Positions 18,247 to 27,131 of a stretch of DNA of 64,000 bases are shown one piece after another (positions within the stretch are counted from its first letter, which is position 1; every line of letters begins with the position of its first letter). The stretch is from Sporolactobacillus sp. CQH2019 (GTDB taxonomy: Bacteria > Bacillota > Bacilli > Bacillales > Sporolactobacillaceae), in NCBI RefSeq assembly GCF_028765345.1, contig NZ_JARAJZ010000011.1:124001-188000 (forward strand), read 5' to 3'. The notes below the pieces were generated by a model. That model did not search any database. It was given only the letters and a program-made list of their open reading frames with translations, and was not told the origin of the DNA. Position numbers and translations under genes: made by a program.

Positions 18247-19282
18247 CGTCTTTTTCCTTTCAATGTCAAGGACACAATCCGGTCGATCACTTCGGTAAAC
18301 GGCAGGCCCGCGGCCGCCATCATTCTCGGATAACGGCTGTACGCGGTCATACCGGGCAAGATATTCACCTCGTTAAGTATAATTTCCCCATCTTCCTTCA
18401 GGAACATATCCACCCGCGAAAGTCCTCTGCACCTCAAGGCGCCATATACGGCTTTGGCTGTCTCCTGAACGAGCAGGCGCGCCTCTGCCGGGATGCCGGC
18501 GGGAACGATGACTGCTGCGTTTTCGGAACCGTTTTCAGGCTTATACTCCTGATGGATTTTGAAAAAACCGTGAGATAGACAAATTTGATCGACCTCGCCT
18601 GCAATCAAACCCATACCGTCTCCCAATATCGCACAGCCTACCTCGCTGCCGGTGACAGCCTCTTCAATCAGCACCTTCGGGTATACTGTCTTGCGGTTTC
18701 CAGCGCGCTCAGCAATTCTTCTTTTCGGTGTACCTTACTGACGCCGAAAGATGAACCCGAACGGGCCGGCTTTACAAAAACGGGATAAGTAAGCCGGTCG
18801 GCATCACTAGTCTCGTCCGCCATGATAGTCCGGAAATCGGGTGTGGCGATTCCCGCGCTTCCAGCGACGATATAAGTAAGAGATTTGTCCATACACAGAG
18901 CAGAACTTTGGACATCACAGCCTGCATAAGGAATACCGGAAAGCTCCAGCAAACCTTGCACCGCACCATCCTCGCCAAGTCTGCCATGCAGAACGGGAAA
19001 CACCATATCCAAATGGATCGTTTTATATTGTCCCTGCTCCAGAACAAGCAATCCGTGTACGCTTCTGTCCGGTGACAGCATTGCCGGACGGCAGCTGCCT
19101 TTTTCCCAATTTTCATCAGGACGGCGGCAAAGCTTCCAAACACCCTTTTTCGTAATCCCGATAAAGAACGGTTCATATTTTTCGATATCAAGGTTTTCTG
19201 CAACCTCTTGCGCAGATTTAACGGAAATGGGATGTTCTTCGGAACAGCCTCCGAATATAATTGCGATCTTCAGCCTATCCAT
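18243..19282 (-). pseudogene. VanA/VanB-like D-Ala:D-Lac ligase gene, one frameshift
   Basis: The N-terminal part (19282 down to 18668) opens with KIAIIFGGCSEEHPISVKSA and contains GEDGAVQGLLELSGIPYAGCD, SLTYIVAGSAGIATP and PVFVKPARSGSSFGV. The C-terminal part (18674 to 18243) resumes at VLIEEAV and contains EVGCAILGDG, GEVDQI, FFKIHQE, RVDMFL and LNEVNILPGMT. Frames change near 18681, where a single base seems lost after ARQY. The FxIHQE omega-loop with His is the D-Ala:D-Lac signature of VanA/VanB. Joined, it gives about 346 residues, normal for the family. Confidence 0.85.
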
Positions 19283-19289
19283 GCTGCTT

Positions 19290-19395
19290 TCTCCTTTCAG
19301 ATTCAGGCGATTGATAATAGTATCCAGAAACAGGCGGCGTGCGGAGTAATAAGCCTGTCCGATGCGGCAAGTTCATCTTATCGGAATCAGGCAGG
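19290..19395 (-). pseudogene. Possible vanH 3' scrap
   Basis: On the minus strand just upstream of the ligase, one frame gives DELAASDRLITPHAA (ITPHAA at 19333-19350). Another frame gives LDTIINRLNLKGESS running straight into the ligase start. VanH ends with an IITPHTA motif and a short helix at this position in vanHAX. The remainder of vanH is absent. This is suggestive only. Confidence 0.35.
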
Positions 19396-19449
19396 CGATG
19401 TTGAAATTTTGGCTTATCAAAATCTTAATGAATTCTTATGAAGAACTTG

Positions 19450-20433
19450 TTATTTCCCTATGCTGTCGTATACAGTTAATGCATCGGTAATATCATACTG
19501 CTGCGAATGATGATTTCCTTTCGCACCGGCTGAAATCAGGATATATTCTTGGTTACCCACTTGAGCGAGGCTTGCAAGACACAGACCTGCTTCATCGGTG
19601 TAGCCGGTTTTCCCTCCTAAGATTTTTCCGCCCGCGATGCTCTGATTGTTCAGTTCTTCAAACAAGGTACTGTAAAGGGTTATTCCGTCAGGGTGCTTAT
19701 TCGTTGGCGGCACGAAATGGCGTGATGAAGTAAAAATCTCGCGGAAAGTATCATTTTGCAGAGCATGGCTTAGAAGAATAGCCAGATCTTTGACTGTTGT
19801 GTAATGGTTTTTATTCTGAAGTCCTGTTACATTCGCAAAATGGGTGTTGTGCATGCCGAGCTCTGCCGCTTTTTGATTCATCATCTCTGCAAAGTTCTTC
19901 TCCGACCCTGCAATGTAATCGGCGAGTCCAACACAGGATTCTGCCCCGCTGGGAAGCAGAGCCCCATATAAAAGGTCAATCGCCCTTACATTCTCATCTG
20001 GCTGGAACCCCGCCATAGATGCATCTGCTTCTGACAGGCCCTGAAACACAGAATCGGTCAGTGTGATTTTTTTCTTCAAGTCAGGTAAATTTTCTATCGC
20101 AACAATAGCCGTCATCATTTTCGTCAAAGAAGCCGGATAGATTTTTTCCTCACTATTTTTCTGCATTAAAAGGGTATGATCTTTTAAACGAATCAGAATC
20201 ACATTAGGGCTGTTCAGCGTGTTGAGAGATAAAGAAACAGAGGAATCAGAATAATCGTATGCTATCTTTAAAGAAGGATATGACAAAGTTTTATCGTCAT
20301 ATCCTTTCTCAAATATTTGCCGGTTTCCCGGAATAATGATGGATTTATAAACAAAAGCAGCAATAACAGCCATCAGCAGAAGTGCTACAAATATGCGTAT
20401 TCCTGACTTTTTCCTTTTTACTTTTCGTCTCAT
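19450..20433 (-). CDS. Serine D-alanyl-D-alanine carboxypeptidase (PBP5/VanY-D-like)
   Basis: 327 residues. One N-terminal membrane anchor (about 11-30) follows a Lys/Arg-rich start. Active-site motifs are SxxK in PASLTKMMTA (about residue 102), SGAES in place of the usual SxN, and KTG in GGKTGYTDEAG (about 275). The fold is the S11 family that trims the terminal D-Ala of pentapeptide stem peptides outside the membrane. It is first in the minus-strand van cluster, where a penicillin-sensitive VanY occurs in some van types, so a resistance role is likely. No C-terminal amphipathic anchor of PBP5 is evident. Start ATG 20433 follows AAGGAGCT. Confidence 0.83.
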   Translation of the reverse strand: MRRKVKRKKSGIRIFVALLLMAVIAAFVYKSIIIPGNRQIFEKGYDDKTLSYPSLKIAYDYSDSSVSLSLNTLNSPNVILIRLKDHTLLMQKNSEEKIYPASLTKMMTAIVAIENLPDLKKKITLTDSVFQGLSEADASMAGFQPDENVRAIDLLYGALLPSGAESCVGLADYIAGSEKNFAEMMNQKAAELGMHNTHFANVTGLQNKNHYTTVKDLAILLSHALQNDTFREIFTSSRHFVPPTNKHPDGITLYSTLFEELNNQSIAGGKILGGKTGYTDEAGLCLASLAQVGNQEYILISAGAKGNHHSQQYDITDALTVYDSIGK

Positions 20434-20440
20434 AATAACC

Positions 20441-20487
20441 AGCTCCTTATTCTGTGCAGATATTATTCAACCACAGAACAAGGAGCT
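20441..20487 (-). promoter_or_regulatory. Hairpin sequestering the ribosome binding site of the carboxypeptidase gene
   Basis: Arms 20441-20456 and 20472-20487 are complementary over 16 bp with one mismatch, and the loop is 15 nt. The arm nearer the gene contains AAGGAGCT, the ribosome binding site of the gene starting at 20433. The outer arm starts AGCTCCTT and would hide it. This suggests control of translation or a transcription pause. A VanR operator is the alternative. Confidence 0.5.
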
Positions 20488-20884
20488 ATGTTGGAATTCC
20501 ATCTTATGGACTTCTTAAGATTTTCCTGAAATGTTTATGAATCATCAATTAGCCGGTTTTCAGACGGTGATTTTCTTCAAAAAACAATGATTTCGACTTA
20601 GGTCCGATCATCATGGATCGATAGTTATTTTCCTCTGTCCTGCAAACAGGCGACTGATCCTGCGTCCCTTTGGATAAGCCTTTGATTTTATGAGATTTTC
20701 GGCCGGATCCTGGCCTCGTGCCGGTAATCGATGTGACATGCCGCAATGTCTGTCAGAAGGCAATGATTTCAATGAGCATACAGTTGAAGATAACTTCTTT
20801 GTGTTCATGATACTTTAGTAACTCTTGCGATGATTTATGGCAAAGTTTCATCCGATAAGCAGCTTTTTTGCAAGTAAAAACTTT
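20488..20884. other. Intergenic region, nothing assigned
   Basis: About 400 bases between the carboxypeptidase and the MerR gene. Two overlapping minus-strand frames of 65 codons (20549-20808) lack ribosome binding sites and known motifs. They may be relics. No terminator, repeat or RNA was recognised. Confidence 0.3.
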
Positions 20885-21300
20885 TTATTCGTCGAGGTCA
20901 CAGCGGGCATGACTTAAATCCGGATTTAAGAGGGCTTCATTGTAGTGGTTAATTTTATAATCAATAATTTTCTGTGTCGCCAGTAATCGCGAGATGTCGA
21001 TCTGAATTCTTTCCTTCTGTTGCTTTAAAATCGTCATTCTCTTTGGGATTGACGCCGGTCCTGCTTCAGCAAGTCGGAGGTAACGCTTAATCTCTTCTAA
21101 CTTCATTCCGGTTGTTTTCAACCTTGTCAAAAATATCATGCCTTCCAGCTGTTGTTTGCTGTAGATCCGATGTCCGTTCGGCTTTCGATCCGCATAAGGA
21201 ATCAGGCCGATTTTTTCATAATAACGGATCGTCGCTTCCGACAGGCCAGAAAATTCAGATGCCTGCCTGATGTTGAACGTTTCGGATGCTCTTTCCATGA
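20885..21300 (-). CDS. MerR-family transcriptional regulator
   Basis: 138 residues from ATG 21300 (GAGGAGG site at 21305-21311); the longer frame reaching back to 21421 overlaps the preceding gene and is rejected. Residues 8-75 are the MerR winged helix: FNIRQASEFSGLSEATIRYYEKIGLIP-ADRKPNGHRIYSKQQL. The rest is a dimerising helix (PKRMTILKQQKERIQIDISRLLATQKIIDYKI). There is no Cys set for metal binding. It lies 60 bp behind an SDR gene on the same strand. MerR regulators of this short-tailed type often control a neighbouring oxidoreductase in response to electrophiles (inference). Confidence 0.9.
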
Positions 21301-21359
21301 TAGGCCTCCTCAACCAAGGTTCACGCTGCTTTCCGCGTACAATCCCTTCGTCAACGTTA

Positions 21360-22115
21360 TCATCCTTTTGTGATATAAGGGAAGAGGGGATCGCGCAATT
21401 CAAATTGATTGGTTTCCCCATTCACGAGTCCGACGGCTTTATCGCTATCATAGAGATCAAGCAGAAATTGAGCCACCCTTTCCGGAGTATGAATCTGACC
21501 GAAGCTCGCTTTGTAATCGAAGGTCTCAACATTCATGGCCCTATGCGCAAATTCCGTTTCAGTGACGGCCGGAGCCAGTACTTTCGCCCTCATCGGGCTT
21601 CCCTCGGCCAGCAGCTCTTGCGCCAGCCCCTCCGTAAAAGCACTCACGAAGAATTTCGTCGCACAATAAGTGACGAAATTCCCCACCATTGTGTACCCTC
21701 CGTCCGAAGAAACATTGATTAATTGTGTCCCCTCTTTAGCAGCATAATCCCTGACAAACAAAGACGACAAAATGGTCGGGGCCAAGTCATTCAATTTTAA
21801 CATATTCTCAACTTTCGCCAAATCTTGTTCAGCAACGGAAGCATACTCTCCAAATCCGGCATTGTTAATCCACGTTTCTAATTCGTACGCCTTCGTACGT
21901 GCATATAAATGGCGGACTTCGTCACTATCAGATAAATCCGCAGTGAAAACAACGACATCAATATTGGGATTAATTTCATGAATCGTTGATTTTAACTCTT
22001 CCAGCTTCTGCTTTCTCCTTGCGGTCAGGATGAGATCCTTGTTTCTTCCGGCAAAGGCTAAAGCCGACGCATAACCGATCCCGGAACTTGCTCCCGTAAT
22101 GACGACATAAGGCAT
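21360..22115 (-). CDS. Short-chain dehydrogenase/reductase
   Basis: 251 residues, classical SDR. The nucleotide-binding TGASSGIG is at residues 7-14, NNAG at about 87-90, catalytic Ser in NVSSDGGY and YxxxK in YCATK (about 148-152). A DltE/YqjQ-type reductase acting on an unknown carbonyl substrate is the best description. It is in the cytoplasm with no signal sequence. It is transcribed before the MerR gene and probably with it. Confidence 0.88.
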   Translation of the reverse strand: MPYVVITGASSGIGYASALAFAGRNKDLILTARRKQKLEELKSTIHEINPNIDVVVFTADLSDSDEVRHLYARTKAYELETWINNAGFGEYASVAEQDLAKVENMLKLNDLAPTILSSLFVRDYAAKEGTQLINVSSDGGYTMVGNFVTYCATKFFVSAFTEGLAQELLAEGSPMRAKVLAPAVTETEFAHRAMNVETFDYKASFGQIHTPERVAQFLLDLYDSDKAVGLVNGETNQFELRDPLFPYITKG

Positions 22116-22582
22116 GATACACCCTCCTCATGATTAATGATGTTATACCAATCATCCTAACACTTCAAGTTGACTTTAATTCAAGTGATTCGGCGAAAAA
22201 ATTAATTGTATGAATCCTGCTCTTATTTTTGGGGGCAACGAAAGTCGGATGATTATGGAAAACCAAATCGTGTTATTAATGAAGCAACATCAATTGTGTT
22301 ATATCAAAAATGGGGACATGAAAATGCAAAGGCGCGAAAACTTTCCGGAAAGCCGTAAAACTATTGTCCTTCATGCCCTATGGATAAGGTAGGGAACGCG
22401 CTGTTACAGCAGCAAGGGAATCGCCTCATGGTGGATGGCAGGTTTCGTTGATTCACCATGTAAAGCCACTAAAATTGATCCGAAAAGCCGAAAGAGAAAC
22501 TCGGTACAAAATTCGGCCGGTTGAAATAATGACCCCTCTTCTTTGATTAATACTGGGATATGAAATTGTCAGGTTTAACCAT
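22116..22582. other. Intergenic region left of the island, nothing assigned
   Basis: Plus-strand frame 22210-22392 (60 codons) starts with no ribosome binding site and has no known motif. The rest is gene-free. The 192-bp direct repeat begins at 22583. Confidence 0.3.
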
Positions 22583-22774
22583 GCTTATAATTTGTTAATC
22601 CACCGCCGTCTCGATTCTCAGCGCAATATCGTGCAATTTTATCTTCCGCCCATTGATTCGTTCGCTTCGGTAAACAATCACCCTCTGAACAGAAAAAAAC
22701 TGCTGCTATGATTCACTCATAGTAACAGTCTCAGTAGACAACTTTTTTGTCCGATGCAATAAATATTATATATT
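22583..22774. repeat. 192-bp direct repeat, left copy (island boundary)
   Basis: Same orientation and length as 36087-36278. Comparing base by base, only two positions differ (near 22737 and 22741), giving 190/192 identity. The copy includes a duplicate of the hairpin at 22699-22731 that, in the right copy, terminates glmS. It marks the left limit of the carbohydrate island. Confidence 0.92.
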
Positions 22775-22916
22775 GATAAATACAAATAAAGTTGTTTAAT
22801 TTCGGAGTTCCCAACCCGCAATACTTTACTGTTTAACTTTCCCGTTATTAAATAAAGTTGTTTAAAAATAGCTATTAAAAATTGTAATAAGTTCTAAAAT
22901 CATTATAAAAGTTGAT

Positions 22917-23610
22917 TTTCCCGGCATCTTGCGATAGGCTACCGGCAGACTGGAGATTTCCCCGTAAAGGAGCGCCAGGCTGATCTGCGGCAACGGATTA
23001 TGATCCTTGTTTTTTTCCGTACTTGACCTGTTTCAGCACTTTGGAATAGGACAAAACGGAGGTTGTATCGTAAGCCAAAACTCTTCAGGGACGCGCCGTT
23101 TGCTTTGGAGAAGAAAAAATGGTGTTTGGCGTTCTCAGTGATGGATCCAAGCAGTTCACTATTTCTCTGGGAGGGCAGATTTTTCTCATAAGGATGCACA
23201 TGGGTCTTCACCCAACGGGGGAAAACGACTCATCGGATTGCGATCCTCCAGAGCCAGATAATAGGCTGGGGAGAGAATCTGTTGGTACGATTCTGGAAAG
23301 CATTGGGCCGAGTCATCTGTGATTCCAAGTTCGGCGCTGATGGCGTCAAACAGGCAGGTCGCCCCCAAAAAACGGCGCTGATAAGATGTCGACGGTATCG
23401 GATCGTGTTTCTTGTTTTTTTAGCTGATGATCTCTTTCAGGCCATCGGCATATTTTTTGGACGGAATGAATTCGCCCGTTACCGGGTCCAGTTTGCCGAT
23501 GCATTTCCGACGACTCCGTGTCTGTTTTTTTCCTTTATTCCAATACCGATTCATATACATAAGTGATGCCGTGTTTTTTGTTCTTCAAATGGACCCATGA
23601 CATCTGTATC
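22917..23610 (-). pseudogene. IS1634-family transposase, N-terminal relic
   Basis: Read on the minus strand from about 23604, the pieces are WVHLKNKKHGITYVYESVLE, then CIGKLDPVTGEFIPSKKYADGL in another frame. They continue with ATCLFDAISAELGIT, YQQILSPAYYLALEDRNPMSRFP and HVHPYEKNLPSQRNSELLGSI. Each piece matches the start of IS1634-type transposases in order. At least three frameshifts separate them. The catalytic C-terminal half is missing. It lies between the left 192-bp repeat and the PTS gene. Confidence 0.8.
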
Positions 23611-23756
23611 CCTCCAAAACATGGTATAATTATATCGCGTTTTGGCAAAAAAGCCTGAATTCCTTGATTTAAAAGGAATCAGACTCGGTTATCGGTATAA
23701 ATGTCTACGCCGTACAGAACGAACCACGATGGAACAATTGAACCTGATCCGAATTT

Positions 23757-25658
23757 TCAGACGTTAATCGGATTCAGCGCTAATTGCGCTCTTGGCGTGA
23801 CGATAAGCAACTGTGTGCCAGCTTCGAGATTACCTGAATCTTCTTTTATGTTAACCTCTCCAAGATCCTTTTGGTTCGTAACAACAACGATGACTGTTGG
23901 GTCGTAGCCCGATTTTTGTATTGCATCAATGTCGATGTTTTCCAGGAGCTGTCCTTTCTTTATTTTATCTTGGGCCTGAACATGCATATCAAACGGGGTA
24001 CCCTTGAGTTCAACAGTGTCCAATCCAATGTGAATGAGAAGTTCTACTCCTGAATCCGAACGAAGGCCGATCGCATGTTTAGTAGGAAAGACAGAGACCA
24101 CAGTTCCATCAAATGGAGCAACCACTTCACCTTTAGAAGGTACGATTGCGACGCCCGGCCCCATGAGACCCTTTGAGAAAACCTCATCATTGACCTTTTG
24201 AAGTGCTTCAACTGTGCCGGCAACTGGTGAATCGATAGAAATATCCTCATCAATATTCACCTTTGGTTTCTCAGCAGCAGGTTCCTTTGCTTTTACACTT
24301 GGAACCGTAATCAGGGTAAGTACCAAAGCCACAGAGAAGGCTATGACCAAGGAAAGTACGAACCCGATGAACTCAGAATTAATACCGGACTTATTGATGA
24401 ACATCGGAATCCCGAAGACACCACCAGTTGCAAAGCCACCATACATTTTAGCGCCTGCCCAACCGGCTATGGCACCACCAAAGGCGGATCCGATGGAAGC
24501 CATTACAAATGATTTTTTGTGTGGAATAGTAACACCGTAAATAATAGGCTCAGTGATCCCAAGAAAGCCCGAAATGACGGCAGTGAGCGACAATTCTTTG
24601 AATTTTCTATCCTTCGCCTTAATGAACATTGCCAATGCTGCACCAACTTGCCCAAAGACTGTGCAATACAGCATAGCGTTGATCGGATCAAATCCCTTCG
24701 TAGCAATGTTGTTTAAGAAGATAGGGATGAATGCCCAGTGCAAGCCAAGAAGAACAGCACCCTGCCAAATACCGGCAAGCAGGAAACCTGCCAGTGCTGG
24801 GAAGACTCCATAGATAGCCAAAACGGCATCGGCAAGCCATTGACTAAGTATACTTGTGACAGGACCAACAACAAGGTAAGCGACCGGAACCACGATCACT
24901 AAACTCAGCAGTGGAACAAAAATCAATTTCAAAGCTTTTGGTACAATTCGATTCAGTATCTTATCCACGACGGAGAGGAAATACACCGCAGCAATGATAG
25001 GAATAAGGGTTTGTGCATAGCTCATTAAAACAACTGGGATTCCGAGAAATGTCAGGTGTGTGCCTGCGTTGTAAGCTGCTACCATTGTTGGATAGACCAA
25101 AGCACATCCGACGATTGCCCCCATGTACTGATTTGTCTTGAAGACCTTTGCCGCAGAAAAGCCAAGTAACACAGGTAGAAAATAGAAGAGGGCATCGGCA
25201 GTTGCGTAAAGGATCATGTATGTGCCAGACTTTTCGGTCAAAGCGTGAGTAAGCGTCAAGAGGACTAAGAAGCCCTTCAAAATACCCGCTGCAGCTAAAG
25301 GACCTAAAATCGGCGTGAAAAGGGAAGACAATAGCTGAACTGCAGAATTGAAGAAAGATGTTTTTTCTTTTGGCTGGTCTGATTCAGTGCTTTGCTCTGC
25401 CTCTACTGCTGCAGTGTCAAGATGCGGGGTGATCTTATCAAAGATGTTTGTAACATTATCACCAATAACCACTTGGTACTGGCCACCGCTTTGAACTACA
25501 GTCATAACTCCGTCAAGATTTTTGATCTCATCGGTTTTGGCTTTCGACTTGTCCTTTAAGCGAAACCTCAAACGGGTGACACAGTGGATCAAACTTCGAA
25601 CGTTTTGCTTGCCGCCGACATCCTCCAGAATCTTATTTGCAAGTTTTTGGTCGTCCAT
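23757..25658 (-). CDS. PTS beta-glucoside transporter, EIIBCA
   Basis: 633 residues with the BglP domain order. EIIB is about 5-85, with the phospho-Cys in SLIHCVTRLRF. EIIC is about 100-455, with about ten membrane segments and the conserved GITEPIIYGV loop. EIIA is about 480-625, with the phospho-His in VELLIHIGLDTVEL. It would import and phosphorylate an aryl- or sugar-beta-glucoside at glucose C6, using HPr. It begins 2 bp after the apiosidase-like gene, so both are one transcript. The likely cargo is therefore an apiose-containing glucoside (inference). No frameshift is seen. Confidence 0.93.
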   Translation of the reverse strand: MDDQKLANKILEDVGGKQNVRSLIHCVTRLRFRLKDKSKAKTDEIKNLDGVMTVVQSGGQYQVVIGDNVTNIFDKITPHLDTAAVEAEQSTESDQPKEKTSFFNSAVQLLSSLFTPILGPLAAAGILKGFLVLLTLTHALTEKSGTYMILYATADALFYFLPVLLGFSAAKVFKTNQYMGAIVGCALVYPTMVAAYNAGTHLTFLGIPVVLMSYAQTLIPIIAAVYFLSVVDKILNRIVPKALKLIFVPLLSLVIVVPVAYLVVGPVTSILSQWLADAVLAIYGVFPALAGFLLAGIWQGAVLLGLHWAFIPIFLNNIATKGFDPINAMLYCTVFGQVGAALAMFIKAKDRKFKELSLTAVISGFLGITEPIIYGVTIPHKKSFVMASIGSAFGGAIAGWAGAKMYGGFATGGVFGIPMFINKSGINSEFIGFVLSLVIAFSVALVLTLITVPSVKAKEPAAEKPKVNIDEDISIDSPVAGTVEALQKVNDEVFSKGLMGPGVAIVPSKGEVVAPFDGTVVSVFPTKHAIGLRSDSGVELLIHIGLDTVELKGTPFDMHVQAQDKIKKGQLLENIDIDAIQKSGYDPTVIVVVTNQKDLGEVNIKEDSGNLEAGTQLLIVTPRAQLALNPINV

Positions 25659-25660
25659 GG

Positions 25661-26950
25661 CTAATTTACCTCCTTTATTTTGCTGAGAATAATAAGTGAG
25701 TCTGCTTCTGCTCTGCTCATATTCAACACCGACTCATCTTTGAAACTGAGATTTGAAATCTGGCGCGTTTGAAGATCCACACTCTGTGCGCAATAGTGAG
25801 CTGAATCGATCCCTAAGTTATTCAACTTGAGGGTGGCATTAGTTGGTACATAGATAACGAACAGCGCTTTTTCTCTGTTTGAAGCTACTCGAATACTTGG
25901 CTCATCGTTGACATTTTGGGATACCGGAATGATCTCACTCCCCTCAAAAAGGCTACTGACGGTTTCTTTTAAAAATGAAATGTCATTAGCGCCCTTAAAG
26001 TGCAAGGCATCACGCCAATCGAAAGGAGTTAGAAAGCCTTCACCTTCGACGATGCCAAATGACTGTCCATGCCTATGCCAGCTCCAGATCCCATGCGCAC
26101 CATAAGTGAGACCGGCGTCAGCCCCCGACAATATGGAACTCCAGGATGCCTTTCTTACATCGCGAGCAGAATATCGGCCATATTTGTTGCGACTATAGCT
26201 AATGTTTTCATAACATGGTTCGGCGTTGACAATGGGACCAGCAAAACCTTTTTCGCGTAATTGAACAGGAATCTGATAAGCGGTCGCCTGTCCGTCAAGA
26301 TTGTGGCCTGATTGATAGCTGAAAAAATCGACACTATTTAAAAATTCTTCGGGAAGATCGATGAATCGACCTTTGATGTGAAAAGAATATATTGCTGAAG
26401 GGTCATTCTCTTTTACTACTTTGAAAGCTTTTGAATAATAACGAACAGTTTCGTCAGTCGGAAAGTCAGCGTCGCCGCTGACAAAGTAGATTGGCTGGAA
26501 TTTCTTGAACCGCTTTGTTACGTAGGATGCGTACTGTCCGATGTCCTTATAGGGGATCTGATTATTCAGAGCAAGAGCACTCGCCCATGTACCCGGAACG
26601 TAGTTTGCCCAGAGCAATACCAGAGCTGGAATCATGTCATGGTCTCGCACCATCTGCAACATTAGATCGGCCCTATCGAAATATTCTTCATTTAACTGGC
26701 TAAAATCATAATTGTATTGATTTCCCTCGTGGGTGACGGGGAAGGGTTCATAACCAAGATCTGAGCCACTGGCATCCCATTGTCTGAGAATGTTGATCTG
26801 AACCGCATTAAATCCTTGGGCTGCTCGGAAATCTAGATAGTAGTTCCATTCATCCAACGTGATGTTCGTAAAGGCGCTCCAGCAGGTGTCTGCAAGATAG
26901 AAGAAAGGTTTTCCATCTTTTACAAAATTGGTTCTTTCTACTGTGAGCAT
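25661..26950 (-). CDS. Apiosidase-like glycoside hydrolase (DUF4038, GH140-like)
   Basis: 429 residues from ATG 26950 (GGAGGTG site); the longer frame reaching to 26998 has no such site. The N-terminal DUF4038 TIM barrel is recognised by KDGKPFFYLADTCWSAFTNI, FRAAQGFNAVQINILRQWD, a PALVLLWANYVPGTW strand, FVSGDADFPTD and IVNAEPCYE. A GADAGLTYGAHGIWSWH block follows, and a C-terminal beta-domain takes over at about residue 340. Characterised members (GH140) release apiose from plant side chains. No signal peptide is present, so it acts inside the cell on the product of the PTS encoded by the next gene. Substrate is inferred, not proved. Confidence 0.8.
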   Translation of the reverse strand: MLTVERTNFVKDGKPFFYLADTCWSAFTNITLDEWNYYLDFRAAQGFNAVQINILRQWDASGSDLGYEPFPVTHEGNQYNYDFSQLNEEYFDRADLMLQMVRDHDMIPALVLLWANYVPGTWASALALNNQIPYKDIGQYASYVTKRFKKFQPIYFVSGDADFPTDETVRYYSKAFKVVKENDPSAIYSFHIKGRFIDLPEEFLNSVDFFSYQSGHNLDGQATAYQIPVQLREKGFAGPIVNAEPCYENISYSRNKYGRYSARDVRKASWSSILSGADAGLTYGAHGIWSWHRHGQSFGIVEGEGFLTPFDWRDALHFKGANDISFLKETVSSLFEGSEIIPVSQNVNDEPSIRVASNREKALFVIYVPTNATLKLNNLGIDSAHYCAQSVDLQTRQISNLSFKDESVLNMSRAEADSLIILSKIKEVN

Positions 26951-26997
26951 AATTGTCACCTCCAAGTCGATTTTGACAAAAAACAATTTGTAATTCA

Positions 26998-27012
26998 TGT
27001 ATTCGCTTTCTT
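26998..27012 (-). promoter_or_regulatory. Putative cre (CcpA) site before the apiosidase-PTS operon
   Basis: Minus strand AAGAAAGCGAATACA fits the catabolite-responsive element WTGNAARCGNWWWCA with one mismatch at the second base. It lies about 48 bp upstream of the first gene of the operon, which suits carbon catabolite repression of a beta-glucoside system. Confidence 0.5.
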
Positions 27013-27080
27013 GATCGACTTAAAATTAACACACTATTTTGCTCTAGTCAATCTAATTTTACTAAACAATTAATAAACTA

Positions 27081-27109
27081 AAAAGAGAGGCCGCTGACCC
27101 CTCTTTTTT
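27081..27109 (-). terminator. Terminator after the lacI-type gene
   Basis: AAAAGAGAGG at 27081-27090 pairs with CCCCTCTTTT at 27098-27107 (one mismatch) around a 7-nt loop. T-tracts lie on one side and A-tracts on the other. It separates the LacI gene from the operon in front of it and can work in both directions. Confidence 0.65.
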
Positions 27110-27131
27110 AAATATTGTGGCAATGAGCTGG

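Noticed and set aside
19208-19441. Plus-strand frame beside the van ligase
   Set aside because: It has no ribosome binding site. It overlaps the minus-strand vanH scrap and ligase start.
22210-22392. 60-codon plus-strand frame left of the direct repeat
   Set aside because: No ribosome binding site or recognised motif.
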